Source: FW021-bin31 sp964478125 (lineage in GTDB: Bacteria > Bacteroidota > Bacteroidia > Chitinophagales > Chitinophagaceae). Taken from it: DNA of 19,050 bases. The translations under genes and the position numbers were made by a program. The stretch lies in the NCBI GenBank assembly GCA_964478125.1, contig CAYZGR010000060.1, positions 1 through 19,050 on the forward strand, read 5' to 3'. The notes beneath the pieces were generated by a model. It was not told the DNA's origin. It saw only the letters and a program-made list of their open reading frames with translations, and did not search any database. Position 1 is the stretch's first letter. Each line of letters begins with the position of its first letter. Below, piece by piece: positions 1 to 7,067 of this stretch.

Positions 1-525
1 GAAAGTGCTTCTGAAACTGGTTTTTAGAGGAACGTAACGCAACTTTTCCGTCATTTCTTTACGGGTAAGATCGGAAGGGGGAAATTGTAAAAGGTCGCCG
101 GCGCCTAAACCCAGACCGCTATGATGTACCAGGAGGTCGCGGATCGTCATATTTCGGGTTACGTACGGATTGCTCATCCTGAACCAGGGGAGGTAATTGA
201 TCACCGGATCATCCCAGCTGATCTTTCCCTCTTCCACCAGCAGGCCGAGTGCGGTAGCCGTAAAGGCCTTGCTGTTCGAGGCAATACAAAATAGCGTATG
301 GGCGTCCACCTTTTTATTTCCTCCGGTTTCTTTCACGCCATACCCTTTGGCCAATAATACCCGGCCGTCTTTCACAATGGCCAGGCTGATCCCCGGAACC
401 CGAAAGGTCTGCATCGCCTTAGTTACATATGCGTCTATATCCGGAGGAAGCTGTCGGGCAGGGGAAAGGAAGGAGAAAGACAGGAATAAGAGCGTAAACA
501 AAAGGGAAAGGTCATTCTTTTTCAT
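1..525 (-). CDS. Serine hydrolase, class C beta-lactamase-like (partial, 3' end outside window)
   Basis: Reading the minus strand from an ATG at 525 gives 175 codons open to the window edge, so only the N-terminal half is present. The protein starts with a signal peptide (MKKNDLSLLFTLLFLSFSF) and therefore acts in the periplasm or outside the cell. After an RVPGISLAIVKDG segment comes CIASNSKAFTATALGLL; its S-N-S-K is the SxxK nucleophile motif of penicillin-binding protein/class C beta-lactamase-fold enzymes. It continues with the typical TIRDLLVHHSGLG segment and a GAGDLL stretch. The second catalytic motif (YxN) and the KTG-like box would lie outside the window. Bacteroidota carry many such enzymes, acting as esterases, D-aminopeptidases or peptidoglycan hydrolases; the substrate cannot be read here and true beta-lactamase activity is not implied. 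It is divergent from the acetyltransferase gene. Confidence 0.9.
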   Translation of the reverse strand, partial: MKKNDLSLLFTLLFLSFSFLSPARQLPPDIDAYVTKAMQTFRVPGISLAIVKDGRVLLAKGYGVKETGGNKKVDAHTLFCIASNSKAFTATALGLLVEEGKISWDDPVINYLPWFRMSNPYVTRNMTIRDLLVHHSGLGLGAGDLLQFPPSDLTRKEMTEKLRYVPLKTSFRSTF

Positions 526-558
526 AGAGAAGGGTCTTTTTTTATGCGCATATATATA

Positions 559-566
559 TAAATGTA
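559..566 (-). promoter_or_regulatory. Possible -7 element for the serine hydrolase gene
   Basis: On the minus strand this reads TACATTTA, one mismatch from the Bacteroidota -7 consensus TAnnTTTG, 33 bases ahead of the hydrolase ATG. A TTTT stretch lies about 17 bases further upstream. This is weak evidence, based on position and similarity only. Confidence 0.3.
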
Positions 567-624
567 AGGTACGGCTTTATATGAAAATGTTCTTCATGTC
601 TCTGATAATCCTTCTGTATATTTT

Positions 625-632
625 TACCTTTG
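625..632 (+). promoter_or_regulatory. -7 promoter element (TACCTTTG) for the acetyltransferase gene
   Basis: TACCTTTG is an exact match to the Bacteroidota housekeeping -7 consensus TAnnTTTG. It ends 28 bases before the ATG at 661, so transcription would start at about 638 with a leader of roughly 20 bases. The same octamer occurs at similar distance before several other genes here. No clean TTTG -33 box is visible (TCTG at about 601). Confidence 0.6.
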
Positions 633-660
633 CCCGATCTCTGAAATAAAAAATAATCTT

Positions 661-1110
661 ATGCATGCAAATATCCGACCCGCAGAAAGCACAGATTGCC
701 CCCGCATTCTGGATCTGGTAAAAGAATTGGCCGAGTATCATGAAGAACCGGATGCTGTAACGGTTTCATTAGCGCATTTTACCGAAAGTGGATTTGGGAA
801 AAAACCTGTCTGGCATGCATTTGTAGCGGAGGTTGAAGGCATTATTGTTGGTTTTGCCATGTATTATATCCGCTTTTCTACCTGGAAGGGACAGCGATTG
901 TATCTGGAAGACCTGATGGTCACCCGGTCGCTGCGTGGTTCCGGGATCGGAAAACAGCTGTTTGACCGGTTGATTAAAGAAGGAAAAGAAAAGAAATTGA
1001 GAGGAATGGTTTGGCAGGTGCATGAGCGAAACAAGCCGGCTATACACTTTTATAAAAAATATCAAGCCAAACTGGATCCCGATTGGATTAACGGAAGCAT
1101 AGACTGGTAA
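661..1110 (+). CDS. GNAT N-acetyltransferase, spermidine/thialysine (SSAT/SAT2)-like
   Basis: A 149-residue single-domain GNAT enzyme that would transfer acetyl from acetyl-CoA to an amine. The acetyl-CoA binding loop is RSLRGSGIGKQL (about residues 89-100), matching R/Q-x-x-G-x-G/A. The segments VGFAMYYIRFSTW, LYLEDLMV and NKPAIHFYKKYQA are the hallmarks of the spermidine/spermine N1-acetyltransferase and thialysine acetyltransferase subfamily (compare VGFAMYYF, LYLEDFFV and EPSINFYKRRGA in the human enzyme, from memory). Likely substrates are therefore polyamines or thialysine-like diamines, but this is inferred from subfamily resemblance. No signal peptide, so cytosolic. It is followed after 26 bases by the DUF4271 gene and may be read together with it; no functional link is evident. 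Confidence 0.88.
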   Translation: MHANIRPAESTDCPRILDLVKELAEYHEEPDAVTVSLAHFTESGFGKKPVWHAFVAEVEGIIVGFAMYYIRFSTWKGQRLYLEDLMVTRSLRGSGIGKQLFDRLIKEGKEKKLRGMVWQVHERNKPAIHFYKKYQAKLDPDWINGSIDW

Positions 1111-1129
1111 GGAAAGCAGATATAAATAC

Positions 1130-1137
1130 TATTTTTG
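1130..1137 (+). promoter_or_regulatory. Possible -7 element (TATTTTTG) overlapping the first GTG of the DUF4271 gene
   Basis: TATTTTTG fits TAnnTTTG and lies in the 26-base gap after the acetyltransferase gene. Its last base is the G of the GTG start at 1137. If it is a real promoter, transcription would begin near 1143 and translation would have to start further in, at TTG 1158 or GTG 1161. No matching -33 box was seen. Confidence 0.35.
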
Positions 1138-2102
1138 TGAAAAAATACGGGAACGGGTTGGTGAAGACATTCTTTTTTCTTCTTACTTTTTTACAACTGG
1201 CGACGGCGGCATCCTATGCCAAACAAGCAGATAGCATGCAGGCGGCCGGTGTGGGGAAGGATTTAGCTTTGGATTCAATCCGGCCGCGAAAAGATACGGC
1301 GCCGCAGCCTTCTTTTGCTTACCGGACCTTTCAGGACCGTCGGGAATTTGTCCAATATTTGCTCCGCCACAACCGGATCTTTAAAAAAATGGATCAGCCT
1401 GTTCTGAGGCTTATGCCGCCGATAAAAGAAAAGAGAGCGGTTGCTGTGGAGGAAACCCGCTTGTTTTACCTGGTTTGGGGTATATTTTTTCTTCTTGCCC
1501 TTATCCGGTTGGGCTTCCGCAAGTATTTTAAAGATCTCTTCAGGGCTTTCTTTTCTCCTACTTTAAGCAACCGCCAGCTAAAGGAGCAACTCTCTCAGAC
1601 TCCCTTTCCGGCCTTCGCTTTAAACTTGTTTTTCACTTTGTCGCTTGGCTTTTACCTTTATTTGGTGTTGTTGCACATAGGTTACATCCGGATGGAATAC
1701 CCTTTGTATCTCGTGGGGGTATTTGTCTTTTTATTTATTTTTGTTTATCTGGTCAAGTATATACTCCTCCGGGTTTGTGGATGGCTTTTTGGACTGAGCG
1801 AGTTAATGGATAATTATATTTTCACCCTTTTTTTGATCAATAAAGTTTTGGGGGTGGTTTTATTGCCCTTTATTTTGTTGATAGCTTTTAGCGCTCCGGA
1901 GCTGTCTGCAACGGCTCTGAATATTTCAATCGTAGGGATCATATTATTGTTGATATACCGGTATGTAAGAATATTTCCGATGGTAAAGTCTCAATTCTCC
2001 TTTAGCAAATTTCATTTTTTTCTTTACCTTTGCGGATTCGAAATAGCCCCAATCCTTATTATAGGAAAGTTGACGCTTATATGGCTAAACGGTGCATCCT
2101 AG
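1137..2102 (+). CDS. DUF4271 family integral membrane protein
   Basis: A 321-residue protein from GTG 1137. An alternative GTG at 1161 gives MKTFFFLLTFLQLATAASYA, a cleaner signal peptide, and sits 23 bases after a -7-like box. After the signal comes a soluble stretch of about 80 residues, then about six hydrophobic segments from LFYLVWGIFFLLALI to the C-terminal FHFFLYLCGFEIAPILII. The GFEIAPILIIGKL ending is typical of the Bacteroidota DUF4271 family, which has no known biochemical activity. In Bacteroidota this gene is often placed directly before a uroporphyrinogen-III synthase-like gene, as here (32-base gap). Its 3' end also carries a promoter-like box for that gene. Envelope localisation is seen; function is unknown. 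Confidence 0.8.
   Translation: MKKYGNGLVKTFFFLLTFLQLATAASYAKQADSMQAAGVGKDLALDSIRPRKDTAPQPSFAYRTFQDRREFVQYLLRHNRIFKKMDQPVLRLMPPIKEKRAVAVEETRLFYLVWGIFFLLALIRLGFRKYFKDLFRAFFSPTLSNRQLKEQLSQTPFPAFALNLFFTLSLGFYLYLVLLHIGYIRMEYPLYLVGVFVFLFIFVYLVKYILLRVCGWLFGLSELMDNYIFTLFLINKVLGVVLLPFILLIAFSAPELSATALNISIVGIILLLIYRYVRIFPMVKSQFSFSKFHFFLYLCGFEIAPILIIGKLTLIWLNGAS
2025..2032 (+). promoter_or_regulatory. -7 element (TACCTTTG) inside the DUF4271 gene, facing hemD
   Basis: An exact TACCTTTG with a TTTA about 20 bases upstream (2001-2004), close to the -33/-7 spacing of the Bacteroidota sigma consensus. It lies within the last 80 bases of the DUF4271 coding region and would give the HemD gene its own transcript with a leader of about 95 bases. 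Confidence 0.5.
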
Positions 2103-2125
2103 TGTTGTAGAATTGAGAATCAATT

Positions 2126-2129
2126 GGAG
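2126..2129 (+). promoter_or_regulatory. GGAG ribosome binding site for the HemD-like gene
   Basis: GGAG sits 5 bases before the ATG at 2135. Clear Shine-Dalgarno sites are uncommon in Bacteroidota and in this window, so this one supports the chosen start. Confidence 0.5.
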
Positions 2130-2134
2130 AATAA

Positions 2135-2953
2135 ATGAGTACATTCAACGCAAAATCACAAGTAGCTAAAGACAAGGAAGTTCGTTCCATTTTAATTTCC
2201 CAGCCGGAACCTGCCAATGGCCGTTCTCCTTATTTTGATCTGGCCGAAAAATATGATATTCAGGTGGATTTTTTCCCTTTTATTCGTGTGGAAGGGCTCA
2301 GAGCCAGTGAATTCCGTAAACAGCGGGTAGATATGGCCTCTCGTACGGCGGTGATCTTTACCAGCCGTCATGCCATTGATCATTTTTTTCGCATTTGTGA
2401 TGAAATGAAGATCCGGGTATCTCCCGATATGAAGTATTTTTGCGTAACAGAAACCGTGGCGCTCTACCTGCAGAAATTTGTACAGTACCGCAAACGCAAA
2501 GTATTTTTCCCGCCGGATGGCAAGATTACCGGCCTGTTTGCCGTGATGAGCCGTTACAAGTCCGCTGAAAAATTTCTCGTACCCTGTTCGGAACAGAGCA
2601 AGGATGATATCCCCCAGTGGCTTAAAAAGAATAAATGTGACTTTAAAAAGGCCATTATTTATCAAACGGTTTGCAATGATGTAAAAGAAGTGCTTGCCAA
2701 CCGTTATGATATAATTGTGTTTTTCAGTCCTTCGGGCGTCAAGTCTTTATTGGAGAATCTCCCGGAATACGATCAGGCAGACACCGCTATTGCGGCTTTT
2801 GGAAAAACTACTTCTAAAACGGTGCAAGACCTTGGGCTTCGCCTGGATCTGAAAGCCCCCATGCCTAATGCGCCCTCCATGGTAACTGCGTTGGAATTGT
2901 TCTTAAATGGGAAACACAGGCCAAGAAACTCAAAGGTCAAAGCCAACAGCTAA
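2135..2953 (+). CDS. Uroporphyrinogen-III synthase (HemD) family protein
   Basis: A 272-residue soluble protein with the two-lobed HemD fold signature. VRSILISQPEP near the N-terminus is the first beta strand. AVIFTSRHAIDHFF (about residues 71-84) is the 'fTS.nav..f' motif of lobe 1. YDIIVFFSPSGVKSLLENL (about 191-209) is the 'd.i.FtSpsav..f' motif of lobe 2, followed by AAFGKTTSKTVQDLGL, the usual 'iG..Ta.al...G' segment. Family enzymes cyclise hydroxymethylbilane to uroporphyrinogen III for heme and siroheme. No other heme gene is nearby, and Bacteroidota often carry this version next to DUF4271 away from the heme genes, so it may be a paralogue with another role; the symbol is left blank for that reason. 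The ATG follows a GGAG site. Confidence 0.82.
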   Translation: MSTFNAKSQVAKDKEVRSILISQPEPANGRSPYFDLAEKYDIQVDFFPFIRVEGLRASEFRKQRVDMASRTAVIFTSRHAIDHFFRICDEMKIRVSPDMKYFCVTETVALYLQKFVQYRKRKVFFPPDGKITGLFAVMSRYKSAEKFLVPCSEQSKDDIPQWLKKNKCDFKKAIIYQTVCNDVKEVLANRYDIIVFFSPSGVKSLLENLPEYDQADTAIAAFGKTTSKTVQDLGLRLDLKAPMPNAPSMVTALELFLNGKHRPRNSKVKANS

Positions 2954-3220
2954 AGCCGGTTTACAATTTTGCCCGGTTCTAGACGCACGCTTATGTTTTA
3001 GCCCCGTTGATTGTTTGCGGAGCAGTTTTAAGCCTGCTGAATAATTTGTTCTTTTCATGAAAAATAATACTTTTATCCTCTGATCCTCAGGGATTGGCCG
3101 GTGAATTTTATTTACCATGAGGTACAATAATTACCCGAAACTGCCGTTTTTATTAGGCGGTATTATGCAGATGAAGTATAAAGTTTTTCGGGAACTGTAC
3201 CGTTATAGAATAATAATATA
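2954..3220 (+). other. Intergenic region between HemD-like gene and gldK
   Basis: About 300 bases separate HemD from the gldK ATG. I see only a weak 5-bp hairpin (AGCAG/CTGCT) shortly after the HemD stop, no T-rich terminator and no recognisable gene. A 40-codon open frame from ATG 3117 to TAA 3239 runs through the gldK promoter box and is probably chance. The right end holds the gldK promoter. Confidence 0.5.
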
Positions 3221-3228
3221 TACATTTG
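3221..3228 (+). promoter_or_regulatory. -7 element (TACATTTG) of the gldKLMN operon
   Basis: TACATTTG matches TAnnTTTG and follows an AT-rich run. Transcription would begin near 3235, so a TTG start at 3226 is excluded. The ATG at 3259 lies 30 bases after the box, the same spacing as for other genes here. No strong -33 box is visible. Confidence 0.55.
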
Positions 3229-3258
3229 CTGCTTACTAATGCCATGAAAGTATTGTAC

Positions 3259-4521
3259 ATGAAACGCTATTTACCTCAGCTCATTGTCCTGTTTTTAATG
3301 GGAGGTATATTTGCCGGTTGTGGACACGGCAATGCCTATCAGGGGCAGTTGACGGGGGTCCCGGACCGGCCGAAATATACTCCGCCTGAGCCCCATGGGA
3401 TGGTCTATGTACCCTCCGGTTTTTTTCATATGGGAAGCAGTGACGAGGATCTGGATTACCTGTTTACCGCCCGAAACAAGGCGGTTACCGTTCAGGGCTT
3501 TTACATGGATGCCACGGAAATTACAAACAATGAATACCGGCAATTTGTCGATTGGGTTCGCGATTCCATCGCCCATACGCTGCTGGGGCAGGTAAAGAAT
3601 GAAAACGGGGTGGATCGTGTGGATTGGAGCCAGAAGATCAATTATAACGATCCCGCCACGCAGGAGAAACTCAGCGCTTTCATTTATTCTCCTGAAGACC
3701 GGATATGGGGACGTAAAGACATTGATGTAAGAAAGCTGATTTACCATTCGGAATGGTATAACCTTAAGGCGGCGGCCGAAGACAAGGGCAAAAGCCCTCG
3801 TTCTACTTTTATAGAAAAAGACGATACCCCGATCTATCCGGATACACTCAGTTGGATCAGGGACTTTTCATACTCCTACAATGATCCCATGGCCAAAATG
3901 TATTTCTGGCATCCTGCTTTCGATAACTATCCCGTGGTGGGGGTCAATTGGGAGCAGGCTACGGCTTTTTGCCGCTGGCGGACACAATTGTGGAGCGGTT
4001 ATCGTAAATCCCAGGGCAAATACACAGAGGGTATTTTCAGGTTGCCCACCGAGGCGGAGTGGGAGTATGCTGCGCGCGGAGGGAGAAATGAATCTCCTTA
4101 TCCCTGGGGCGGCCCGTATATCCGGAACAAGAAAGGCTGTTTTCTTGCGAATTTTAAACCCGGAAGGGGAGATTATGCAGAGGATGGCGGCGTATATCCG
4201 GTTCGTGCAGACGCGTATTGGCCCAATGGTTACGGATTGTACAATATGGCGGGGAATGTATCGGAATGGACTTCTTCGGCATATTATGAAAACGGCTATT
4301 CTTTTGCAATGGACCTGAACCCGGACATACAGGTAAATGCTCCGGAAGATGCGCCCAAAAAGATGAAAAGAAAAGTAGTGCGTGGCGGATCCTGGAAAGA
4401 CGTAGGCTGGTATCTTCAGGTGAGCGCCCGGACTTATGAATATCAGGATACTTCCAAACCCTACATCGGTTTCCGCTGTGTTATTTCCTTCTTAGGCCGC
4501 TCAAAGGATGATTTTAAATGA
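3259..4521 (+). CDS. gldK: GldK/PorK, type IX secretion system outer-membrane lipoprotein
   Basis: From ATG 3259 the 420-residue protein begins MKRYLPQLIVLFLMGGIFAGC, a lipoprotein signal with lipidated Cys21. An in-frame ATG at 3244 is possible; TTG 3226 is inside the promoter box. The body has a formylglycine-generating-enzyme (FGE/SUMF) fold: GMVYVPSGFFHMGSSDED near the start, FYMDATEITNNEYRQF, VVGVNWEQATAFCRWR, RLPTEAEWEYAARGG, GLYNMAGNVSEWTSS, and RKVVRGGSWKD with the closing PYIGFRC. The paired catalytic cysteines of true FGE are not in their usual place, as expected for GldK, which is structural. With GldN it forms the periplasmic ring under the outer membrane in the T9SS. It is the first gene of gldKLMN, 80 bases before gldL. 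Confidence 0.95.
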   Translation: MKRYLPQLIVLFLMGGIFAGCGHGNAYQGQLTGVPDRPKYTPPEPHGMVYVPSGFFHMGSSDEDLDYLFTARNKAVTVQGFYMDATEITNNEYRQFVDWVRDSIAHTLLGQVKNENGVDRVDWSQKINYNDPATQEKLSAFIYSPEDRIWGRKDIDVRKLIYHSEWYNLKAAAEDKGKSPRSTFIEKDDTPIYPDTLSWIRDFSYSYNDPMAKMYFWHPAFDNYPVVGVNWEQATAFCRWRTQLWSGYRKSQGKYTEGIFRLPTEAEWEYAARGGRNESPYPWGGPYIRNKKGCFLANFKPGRGDYAEDGGVYPVRADAYWPNGYGLYNMAGNVSEWTSSAYYENGYSFAMDLNPDIQVNAPEDAPKKMKRKVVRGGSWKDVGWYLQVSARTYEYQDTSKPYIGFRCVISFLGRSKDDFK

Positions 4522-4601
4522 GGAAAGACGTCATTTGCAGCTTCTTTTAGAACATTACTTTTTTAAATTAAAACAACAAAAACAAGAAACAAAGGATTAT
4601 T

Positions 4602-5432
4602 ATGGCAAAAGGATTAAAATCTAGAAGAGCCAGAAGTGTACTGAATGTGATATTCAGTGTCGGCGCTGCAATTGTTATTTTCGGCGCGCTGGCCAAGATT
4701 GAACATTGGGGAGGGGCCTGGGGCAGTGCATTGACCATCGGCATGCTTACGGAAACTTGTGTGTTTTTACTGATGGCCTTTCAGCCCCCCGATGAAGAAT
4801 ATCATTGGGAAAAATATTATCCATATCTGAATCTGACTCCCGATGAAGAAAAAAGAATAACGGGTAGATATGAGCAGCGGACGGTAGCCACCGGCATGGG
4901 CGTGCAGACGGCTTCTCCGCTGGCGGGGATGGATCAGATGCTGGAACAGGCCGATATTACGCCCGCGAACCTCAGGAAATTGAGCGACAATTTCCAGCGG
5001 TTGGATCAAACCATAGCACAAATCAGCGATATGTCCGGTACCGTGGCGGCTACCGATGCGTTTACAAAGCAGGCAGGCGAAGCTACCGATGCGCTGGGAG
5101 CGGCCACACAGGCCTATGCACGCTCGGCCCAATCAATGGAAAGCTTCAGCAACGCCGCGGGCGGCAGTGAGGAATTTCATGATCAACTGCAAAAGATGAC
5201 GCAAAATCTGGGTTCGCTAAATACCATTTACGAACTGGAACTACAGGATACCAATAACCACCTGAAGGCCATGAATAAGTTCTATCAAAACATGACACAG
5301 GCCTCCGAAGCAATGGCCGGCAGTGTTGAGGATTCCCAAAAAACACAAGAACAAATTTCACTCCTTGCGCAGAACCTGGAGAGCCTGAATGCCGTTTATG
5401 GTAATATGCTTTCTGCCATGAGTCGCAGGTAG
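4602..5432 (+). CDS. gldL: GldL/PorL, inner-membrane motor subunit of the type IX secretion system
   Basis: A 276-residue protein with two N-terminal transmembrane helices (about residues 13-31 and 41-60) and a long cytoplasmic tail. GALAKIEHWGGAWGSALTIGMLTE is the family signature; Lys32, His35 and Glu51 are charged or polar residues in or near the membrane, equivalent to the residues used for proton conduction in characterised GldL (exact alignment from memory). GldL surrounds a GldM dimer to make the rotary motor that powers T9SS export and gliding. The tail (about 95-276) is predicted alpha-helical/coiled-coil and contains two similar blocks, QNLGSLNTIYELEL (about 200) and QNLESLNAVYGNML (about 257). 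The ATG at 4602 is the natural start. It lies between gldK and gldM with short gaps and is probably cotranscribed. Confidence 0.95.
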   Translation: MAKGLKSRRARSVLNVIFSVGAAIVIFGALAKIEHWGGAWGSALTIGMLTETCVFLLMAFQPPDEEYHWEKYYPYLNLTPDEEKRITGRYEQRTVATGMGVQTASPLAGMDQMLEQADITPANLRKLSDNFQRLDQTIAQISDMSGTVAATDAFTKQAGEATDALGAATQAYARSAQSMESFSNAAGGSEEFHDQLQKMTQNLGSLNTIYELELQDTNNHLKAMNKFYQNMTQASEAMAGSVEDSQKTQEQISLLAQNLESLNAVYGNMLSAMSRR

Positions 5433-5490
5433 CGTATCATTAGGTTATTCATTTAATTGATTAGAATAAGAGATTTAAAGAAGAATATTC

Positions 5491-7032
5491 ATGTCCCTTT
5501 CTTTGCCAAGAGCGCCTCGTCAGAAGATGATCAACCTGCTGTACATTGTTCTTACAGCAATGTTGGCCCTGAACGTATCTGCCGAGATCCTCAATGCCTT
5601 TAAAACGGTCAACGAGAGCATTCATCATTCCAACCAGTCTATTGATGAAAAAAATGCCATTATATTTGATCAATTTGAAAAACAAATGCAGCAGGATCCG
5701 AAAAAAGTAGGCCCGCTCAAGGAAAAAGCAGAAGAGGTAAAACGGATATCCGAGGCTATGAATGCCCGTATTGACAGCCTTAAAGAGAAGATCATATTCG
5801 AAAGCGGCGGCCGGACGGACGATGGAGACATCAGGCGGCAGGACGACCTTGACGCCGCTTCGCGTGTGATGCTGAACTGGGGAAACGGTCCCAAACTCAA
5901 AAAAGATCTGGAAGAGTTGCGTAGCCGGTATTTGACCTATTTCCCGGAAAGCAGCCGCGATCAGGAAGCCAAAATACTTCCTTTGAGAATTGAAATGCCC
6001 GCCGTCGGAAGAGATAAAAAGAAGAATAAAAAGACCTGGTCACAGGTTAATTTTGAAGAGGTTCCTTCTATCGCTGCCATTACCATATTAAGTAAATTCC
6101 AGAATGACATAAAAAACTCCGAGGCCCAGGTGGTCGACTATCTGTACGGACAGGTGAATGCACAGCAATTTACACTGGATACCTACACCCCCCTGGTGTC
6201 TGCTAACTCCGGATATGTGATGAATGGCCAAAAATACGAAGCCAAGATCATGTTGGGAGCCTACAGTTCTACCGTTAATCCCACCATAATGGTCAATGGC
6301 AAGCCCATTCCTGTTAAAAACGGGGTAGGGACTTTCACCACTACCGCCTCCGGTGTGGGCGAGCATAAATATACCGTAGCGGTGAACCTGAAAGATAAGA
6401 ACGGCCAGCTAAAATCCTTTACTACCTCGGGTTCCTATATGGTAGGCGCTTCTTCTCTTTCCGTATCGGCTACCAAAATGAATGTGCTGTTTATCGGGTT
6501 GGATAATCCCATCAGCATAGCTGCAGCCGGGGTGCCTTCCGAAAGCCTTTCCGCTTCCATATCTCAGGGTTCTTTGCACAAGACGGGAACCGGTATGTAT
6601 ACTGCAAGGGTGACCACCGTGGGCAGCGCTACCGTGAATGTGTCGGCAAAAGTTGAAGGCACGACCAAGAACATGGGTTCTATGAAGTTTAGAGTGATGC
6701 GGGTGCCCGATCCTGTTGCAGAGGTGGGTGGAGAAAAAGGAGGCAGAATGCGCGCAGCCGTGTTCCGGGTACAGCAGGGCGTATCGGCTACCCTGGAAAA
6801 TTTTTATTTTGACACCAAGTTTGTAGTAACCCATTTTACCATGGGCTTCGCCGGTACGGGATTCAATGATTATATAGAACTGCAATCTTCTTCGGCCTTG
6901 TTTACACAGGATATGAAAAATATGATGAGCCGCTGTAAGCCGGGTACAAGGGTGTTTTTTGACGACATCAGGGTAAAAGCCCCCGATGGTACCACAAGAA
7001 GTTTACCCGGTATGACGTTTAAATTATATTAA
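5491..7032 (+). CDS. gldM: GldM/PorM, periplasm-spanning motor subunit of the type IX secretion system
   Basis: A 513-residue protein. The N-terminus (SLPRAPRQKMINLLYIVLTA) contains the conserved PRQKMINL box followed by one transmembrane helix (about residues 13-31). Arg10 corresponds to the arginine that pairs with the transmembrane glutamate of GldL in known structures (alignment from memory). The rest is periplasmic: a helical part (about 35-200) and then beta-rich Ig-like domains, with the GAYSSTVNPTIMVNGKPI region (about 250-270) and a C-terminal domain carrying RVPDPVAEVGG and FDDIRVKAPDG typical of GldM. The dimer spans the periplasm and passes motor movement to the GldK-GldN ring. 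It starts 58 bases after gldL and is of full family length. Confidence 0.95.
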   Translation: MSLSLPRAPRQKMINLLYIVLTAMLALNVSAEILNAFKTVNESIHHSNQSIDEKNAIIFDQFEKQMQQDPKKVGPLKEKAEEVKRISEAMNARIDSLKEKIIFESGGRTDDGDIRRQDDLDAASRVMLNWGNGPKLKKDLEELRSRYLTYFPESSRDQEAKILPLRIEMPAVGRDKKKNKKTWSQVNFEEVPSIAAITILSKFQNDIKNSEAQVVDYLYGQVNAQQFTLDTYTPLVSANSGYVMNGQKYEAKIMLGAYSSTVNPTIMVNGKPIPVKNGVGTFTTTASGVGEHKYTVAVNLKDKNGQLKSFTTSGSYMVGASSLSVSATKMNVLFIGLDNPISIAAAGVPSESLSASISQGSLHKTGTGMYTARVTTVGSATVNVSAKVEGTTKNMGSMKFRVMRVPDPVAEVGGEKGGRMRAAVFRVQQGVSATLENFYFDTKFVVTHFTMGFAGTGFNDYIELQSSSALFTQDMKNMMSRCKPGTRVFFDDIRVKAPDGTTRSLPGMTFKLY

Positions 7033-7033
7033 C

Positions 7034-7041
7034 TACCTTTG
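7034..7041 (+). promoter_or_regulatory. -7 element (TACCTTTG) between gldM and gldN
   Basis: An exact TACCTTTG two bases after the gldM stop and 26 bases before the gldN ATG, the same geometry as the boxes before the acetyltransferase, tlpA-like and sigma genes. It suggests gldN can be transcribed separately from the rest of the operon. The -33 region is not convincing (TATG at about 7011-7014). Confidence 0.5.
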
Positions 7042-7067
7042 AAATAGAGATCTTAAAAACAATTATT

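Noticed and set aside
197..649. Plus-strand open frame of 150 codons
   Set aside because: It overlaps the clear signal-peptide serine hydrolase on the minus strand; its protein has no family resemblance and its end crosses the acetyltransferase promoter.
3117..3239. 40-codon open frame before gldK
   Set aside because: It runs across the gldK -7 box and almost to the gldK start, has no recognisable features and no ribosome site.
3259..4521. GldK as an active formylglycine-generating enzyme
   Set aside because: The fold is present but the catalytic cysteine pair is not in its usual place, and the gldKLMN context and lipoprotein signal identify a structural T9SS component.
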